Source of the DNA: a virus
Virus record (IMG/VR): IMGVR_UViG_3300042923_000660
Span: 1-44,410 of that record
Length of the DNA stretch: 44,410 bases
Reading direction: 5' to 3' (one strand)
The first letter of the stretch is position 1; every line of letters starts with the position of its first letter. The notes beneath the pieces were generated by a model. That model had not been told where the DNA came from, did no database searches, and was given only the letters and a program-made list of their open reading frames with translations. Shown piece by piece: positions 41,201 through 44,410 of the stretch. A program made the position numbers and the translations under genes.

Positions 41201-43914
41201 AGTTTTTTGGTATTTGCATCGAGGAAAATCTGATCTTCTTTTATTTTTGTTTCTAACGCTTTTTTGTTTAGAGTGTCGATGAGTTTTATTTGGTCTTCAT
41301 ATTTTCCGTTAACCAAATCGATACTAGATGCTTCGCTTCCAAAAGAATCAATTAACTTGTTTTGGAGTTGGAAAAGCTCTTCTTTCACCGAACTATCATC
41401 TTTGACCGCTTGATAGTTTTCCTTGTAATAGGTTAAGGTACTCTTCAAAGTATCTGTTTGTTCTTTATAAGCGCGATCATTTTCTTCCATAGCGCTAGTG
41501 TTACCCTTGATGCTACCCGTAAAAGCCGTAAGAGCCATGGTAATACCAGTTATGATAGCGATAGGAGCAATGAACCGAGCGAGACTAGCCAGAGTTACAT
41601 TTAAACCCCTCATTGCTGCAGCAGTAACACCGCTTGTTGCGGCAACTGATCTTAGTTCAAGTTTGAGAAGACTTAATTTTAAAGGGATAGTTTGAAGCAT
41701 TGCATACAGTGGAGTTAGTCCCGATTTGGTGAATAGAATAACCGAAGCTGTTGCCAACCCCACGACAGTTGGAAGTAAACCAATTGAGTTAGCAGTTCCT
41801 CCGAACACCCTAACCAATGTAGTTCCTGCATCAATTAAACCCTTCAGACTGTCCGAGTCAATAGCATTCTCCCAAAATCCAATAACCTCATTCTTGAATT
41901 GTGCTACTTTTGCCTTCATGCTATCAAGATAAACGCCATTCTCTCTTGCGGCAGAACCAGTTGAATTTAAAGCAACAGAAAGGGATGCTTGAGCATCTTT
42001 CCAGTTATCGAGGAGGGAGGTGATGATATTCCCCTGACGCTTACCGGCAACAAGTTCTGTAATATCGGCCTTCTGGAAATCAGTGAGCATTGTTGACCAC
42101 ACAGTAGACAAATCGTTGAATATGTCGAAGGTGGATTTGAAGGTGTTGTCGTCTTTTTTCAAAGATAATCCCAGACTATTAAATTTCTCTTCTAAGCTTG
42201 GAATTAAACCGCCTAAGTCTTCGCCTTCTTCGGATATTCCGCGAATCCGCATCGAAACGGTCTTTAAGGCAGTTCCGACAGATACGGGATCTTGAAGAGT
42301 CGAGTTCGCAGCGGTAATGAGGGCAACTGACTGTTCAACTGTGTTTCCAGCTGCACTTAAGCTGGATGCAGAACGGCGAAGTGCTTCACCGATACCAGCA
42401 GAGGAAATCGCGAACTTATTTCCAACCTCGTTGTAAATATCGACAATATTTCTTATTTTTTGACCTTGTGAATCGACCTCGATACCAAAACCTTTGATTG
42501 CCGAAATTAATGCCTTACTAGCGTCCTCAGCACCCATATCGCCAACGTTGGCATATATGGTCGTTTCGGCAGCAAGTAGTTTTGCTTGATTCATGGTATA
42601 ACCAAGTCTTGCCCATTCCGTGGTTGCGTTAATTACATCCACAGTAAGCGCACCAAGCGATGTCGCTGTTTTATTTACATCATCGAGAAAGTCTTTATAT
42701 TGATCTCCAGTCGCATCCGTAACTTTCTGGAGATTGGTCATTGCTGTATCTAATTCGTAGATACTTCTTATACCTGACTGGAATGCACGAAGCGGAGCAT
42801 AAAATGCCGTTGCAGCCAAAATCCAAATTGGAAATTTCTGAAAAGCTGTACGCATGGCCTCGCCCATCTTCATTGAGTGGCTAGTAGCCGTAGATGTTTG
42901 AGCTATAACACCTTTTAATCCGTTTTCTACTTCTCTAAGTTGATTCCTATAGTTGCCAAGATTCGCATCCGAGAATTTTATTCCATTCAGTTGTGCGCTC
43001 AGCCCGTTTAATTGTGCCTTGGCATTTGTATCTGATCCAAATCTTCTAATGGCATCGTTAATTTTATTTTGTTGAGCAGCAATTGATTGTCTAAAATCTA
43101 ATTCTTTCTTTGCGTTTTGTTGAAGGGCGAGAAAATGTTGCTTATCTCTAGCTTCAGTTCTTTGTTGATTAGTGTTTAAAGCATTATAATGATCGCGATC
43201 AATTTTATCGATCTGCTTAAACATTTGCTCGATTTCACTTTTGTATTTATTGCGATTAATCATTAAGGCTTGGTAGTGAGCTTTTTCAATCGCTAACACC
43301 CTAGCGTTATTGTCTCTTAAAGCGTTAAAGTGTGCTCTGTCAACAGCTTCTAAATCTTGTTTCGCTTTTTTATAATTGGTCAGCTCACTAGAGCCAACTA
43401 ATGTTTGACCATCAGACTCTAAGCGTTGATTCGTTACAGTATAACCTTGCGACGATTTAACATTGAAACCTGTTATCGCATTGGATCGGTTACGAGTAAC
43501 TTTTATAGATTCGATACCGGCCTTATTTGCCTCATCTAAACTTTGAGCAAGTTTATGCGCTGCATCTGATTCGCCCTGCATAGCCTTTTTATTTTCATCA
43601 TGGACTGTCTTTGACTTCTGGATGATCTCGCCATTCTTCAGAACACTTTTTGTTACAGTTTCAATTGAACCATCTAATCTCTTATAAACATCTTGGGATT
43701 CGGAGATTACTTTATTCTGTTCGGAAGAGATTGCTTTCATTTTTTCAACTGCGCGAATAAAGGAGTTGATTTGTGTTCCAAAGTTATTTGGTACTTCTAT
43801 TTTTAGTTTTAAGGAGTTAACCTTTTTTTCTAACCCCGATATCGCAGCATTGATTTCACCAATTGATTTACCAATATTGACACCGGTTGTTATTAAAATC
43901 CTTGTATCGTCCAA
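38215..43914 (-). CDS. Tail tape measure protein (TP901 type)
   Basis: The 1,899-residue protein sets tail length and sits in the tail tube. It starts at TTG 43914 after AAAAGGAGATGAGAAT. The N-terminal 350 residues are coiled coil and include four H[FY]xAL units (194, 212, 241, 259). The TP901 core follows (IRSIYELDTAMTNLQKVTDA, WARLGYTMNQAKLLAAETTI, SMRIRGISEEGEDLGGL, AGKRQGNIITSLLDNW). Hydrophobic segments lie near residues 740-810 (SLARFIAPIAIITGITMALT), then long coiled coils, and the C-terminal tail YNIDKV..PDDFVKEMRLRSKF. The last motif is copied in the mini gene at 3399. Confidence 0.95.
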   Translation of the reverse strand: MDDTRILITTGVNIGKSIGEINAAISGLEKKVNSLKLKIEVPNNFGTQINSFIRAVEKMKAISSEQNKVISESQDVYKRLDGSIETVTKSVLKNGEIIQKSKTVHDENKKAMQGESDAAHKLAQSLDEANKAGIESIKVTRNRSNAITGFNVKSSQGYTVTNQRLESDGQTLVGSSELTNYKKAKQDLEAVDRAHFNALRDNNARVLAIEKAHYQALMINRNKYKSEIEQMFKQIDKIDRDHYNALNTNQQRTEARDKQHFLALQQNAKKELDFRQSIAAQQNKINDAIRRFGSDTNAKAQLNGLSAQLNGIKFSDANLGNYRNQLREVENGLKGVIAQTSTATSHSMKMGEAMRTAFQKFPIWILAATAFYAPLRAFQSGIRSIYELDTAMTNLQKVTDATGDQYKDFLDDVNKTATSLGALTVDVINATTEWARLGYTMNQAKLLAAETTIYANVGDMGAEDASKALISAIKGFGIEVDSQGQKIRNIVDIYNEVGNKFAISSAGIGEALRRSASSLSAAGNTVEQSVALITAANSTLQDPVSVGTALKTVSMRIRGISEEGEDLGGLIPSLEEKFNSLGLSLKKDDNTFKSTFDIFNDLSTVWSTMLTDFQKADITELVAGKRQGNIITSLLDNWKDAQASLSVALNSTGSAARENGVYLDSMKAKVAQFKNEVIGFWENAIDSDSLKGLIDAGTTLVRVFGGTANSIGLLPTVVGLATASVILFTKSGLTPLYAMLQTIPLKLSLLKLELRSVAATSGVTAAAMRGLNVTLASLARFIAPIAIITGITMALTAFTGSIKGNTSAMEENDRAYKEQTDTLKSTLTYYKENYQAVKDDSSVKEELFQLQNKLIDSFGSEASSIDLVNGKYEDQIKLIDTLNKKALETKIKEDQIFLDANTKKLGRPELVREVIDYKSNSDGGADYSPEFGDFKIENAGEKVLGEVEYYKELEKIYSEILDHNNNIVKTQGGSPETTQEWERALLKVKDRLTELQPIYDRINAHEKDKKDLIRQNILSQKEFNDTQRALINDVSGLLSNSTLAEYEKNIVAISEAVNSSPNSDKNSLIDQISQLPNIKINGDLVEKLTSLKEETVQVVDSTDKAKTAFEALTGVSESAIDSITSLANVYETLNSNQTLSQETLISTLKEYPALLTALQNENGQLTLNKDAVFALMVAKETEFKNGLEQKRIELETASQALVVKLSIYSGEIEALEKLDKARFLANSTSIPEASFLESKFNEYKALIDQINGIQSLKGIDFKQAPKDVTDKKAKTAPASPQLKEAMEQIDLTEELINSMNAEYEVRERNIESLERKIKAAEKAKDEITVVELTTKKIKEQEKAIIALKVAQTNMSKEADEARKKAATLGKEIGMSLNTESWFDADGNGSLKYEQLLNSIADKSQKIASNTKLSVKERNAELEKLEKQKEKVEELFSTLQLLKQGWRENSDEILKITDDIELVKEELKNSIVSAAQDIIDVQNKIDQAIVDSYQSQIDALQAKWDAEEISEERSKRQLEIADLQKKAEIYRSGTLTSISDELAKQLGLEQEKADALEKQNEIIKQQQVLQNVQNEKNVRLFQNGQFEWVADPRKVKEETDKLNQMQEDFASSRKDTLDDLLDELKDKNDDYGKWEIEQAKKQAIDLLQAKIKAKQDEINLRNEKFEEEKTAFMLHGTEISSITTTSLEAVKGIYGTKWDEILGVLSTKLNAAKQMYAEMISMSSSAVNGATYNPTGDSDRDSKLQEMANNSEAWKTATPDERKKLEADNQQIAKDLGGKFNPATGKWDLLKYHDGLRSGIVGDDTSISSILSSKFGIKNNEGFFKLLNGEAVIKNPINMIENIIGGFKGMANMLTGLTPKTATASSGGNVVHNHYNIDKVVANNPDDFVKEMRLRSKFKY

Positions 43915-43935
43915 ATTCTCATCTCCTTTTTAAAA

Positions 43936-43968
43936 CACAAAAAAGAGATGGATTTATCACCATCTCTA
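43936..43968 (-). terminator. Intrinsic terminator after the lipoprotein gene
   Basis: On the minus strand AGAGATGG and CCATCTCT pair perfectly around TGATAAAT, followed by TTTTTTG. It isolates the lipoprotein gene from the tape measure gene. Confidence 0.9.
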
Positions 43969-43990
43969 AGTAAGTTGTTATTTAGTTGTT

Positions 43991-44335
43991 TTATTTCAAG
44001 AGCTTTTCAACATCTGAGGATGCTAAAACAAATTCATCCATTGCACTTTGCTTGTCACTGGCTTTTTCGTACAAAACGTATCTATATTTTATGTCATACA
44101 GATCGGTAAGCGCATCAACGATTCTTTGATCCTCGGTGTCATATGAATCATAGTTAATTTCAGTTTTAGAAAAGTAAGCATCCAACAACCTTTGATCCTT
44201 GCTGCTAATTTCCTGAGCATCGGTCATGTAATTGTTTAGTATTCGAAATACCGGTTCTGACTCATTTTTAAGTTTACTTCCATTTGAACAGGCGACAAGC
44301 ACTAAGGCGAGGAGGGGAATAATTAATAATTTCAT
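43991..44335 (-). CDS. Small lipoprotein, moron beside the tape measure gene
   Basis: The 114-residue protein starts at ATG after AAGGAGCGTGTTCGA. A lipoprotein signal peptide, MKLLIIPLLALVLVACSNGS, has its lipobox at LVAC, so Cys16 would be lipidated and the rest displayed outside the membrane. The mature part is acidic and helical (FRILNNYMTDAQEISS, KYRYVLYEKASDKQSAMDEF). Its own promoter-like site and a perfect terminator make it a separately expressed moron. Lipoproteins of temperate phages, such as Ltp of TP-J34, block superinfecting phage DNA by acting on tape measure proteins. The position here makes that a fair guess, not a proven role. Confidence 0.82.
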   Translation of the reverse strand: MKLLIIPLLALVLVACSNGSKLKNESEPVFRILNNYMTDAQEISSKDQRLLDAYFSKTEINYDSYDTEDQRIVDALTDLYDIKYRYVLYEKASDKQSAMDEFVLASSDVEKLLK

Positions 44336-44368
44336 TCGAACACGCTCCTTCTACATAATGGCAGTAAA

Positions 44369-44398
44369 ATTATACCATATGTATAAGAAGCGGATTAA
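44369..44398 (-). promoter_or_regulatory. Likely promoter of the lipoprotein gene
   Basis: On the minus strand a perfect TATAAT (44374-44369) lies 18 bases after TTAATC (44398-44393), a weak -35. The leader to the ATG is about 30 bases and holds the AAGGAGCG site. Confidence 0.5.
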
Positions 44399-44410
44399 TT
44401 ATTTTCACTT

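Overview
The window reads as a temperate tailed phage (siphovirus type) of an endospore-forming Bacillota host, most likely a Bacillus or Paenibacillus relative. The grounds are strong AAGGAGG-type ribosome binding sites, frequent TTG and GTG starts, AT-rich DNA with many small early genes, a YyaC-family sporulation protein, and a TP901-type tape measure gene followed by tail-tip, tailspike, holin and amidase genes. No host genes are seen. An apparently intact attP-like region lies between phage genes on both sides, so this looks like an unintegrated or permuted phage genome rather than a prophage end.

Layout: bases 1-22,370 are a rightward early region. It opens with small unknown genes (1-4,576), one of which (3,399) is a miniature tape measure protein. 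A nucleotide-metabolism block follows: an ATP-cone NrdB, a short NrdA, a MazG-type pyrophosphohydrolase and ThyA (4,624-8,846). Next comes a separately promoted set of a coiled-coil protein, a CPBP membrane protease and YyaC (8,861-10,647). About fifteen more small unknown genes lead to a nucleotidyltransferase-fold protein, a SpeD homologue, a family C DNA polymerase, a RecU-like resolvase and a GIY-YIG homing endonuclease. The early strand ends with a Xis-like protein, a cluster of TTGATGCAA arm-type repeats and a tyrosine integrase (22,155-23,819).

A bidirectional terminator at about 23,825-23,865 separates this from the leftward late region. Read from right to left that region holds a lipoprotein moron, the 1,899-residue tape measure gene, a LamG-containing tail protein split by a frameshift, a tail hub protein, small tail proteins, tail fibre proteins, two beta-helix tailspikes, a serine-acetyltransferase-like gene, a family 2 glycosyltransferase, a holin, a fused glycosidase/amidase endolysin and a small membrane protein. 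Intrinsic terminators separate many of these.

How it works together: RNR, MazG and ThyA supply dNTPs for the phage polymerase, and RecU resolves recombination intermediates. Int, Xis and attP govern lysogeny. The spikes, glycosyltransferase and acetyltransferase act on host surface polysaccharide, as binding or depolymerisation and as modification. The most striking signals are four genes whose best-placed start codon is ATT, ATC or ATA, the mini tape measure protein, the promoter-driven CPBP/YyaC cassette and a SpeD homologue with all catalytic residues.
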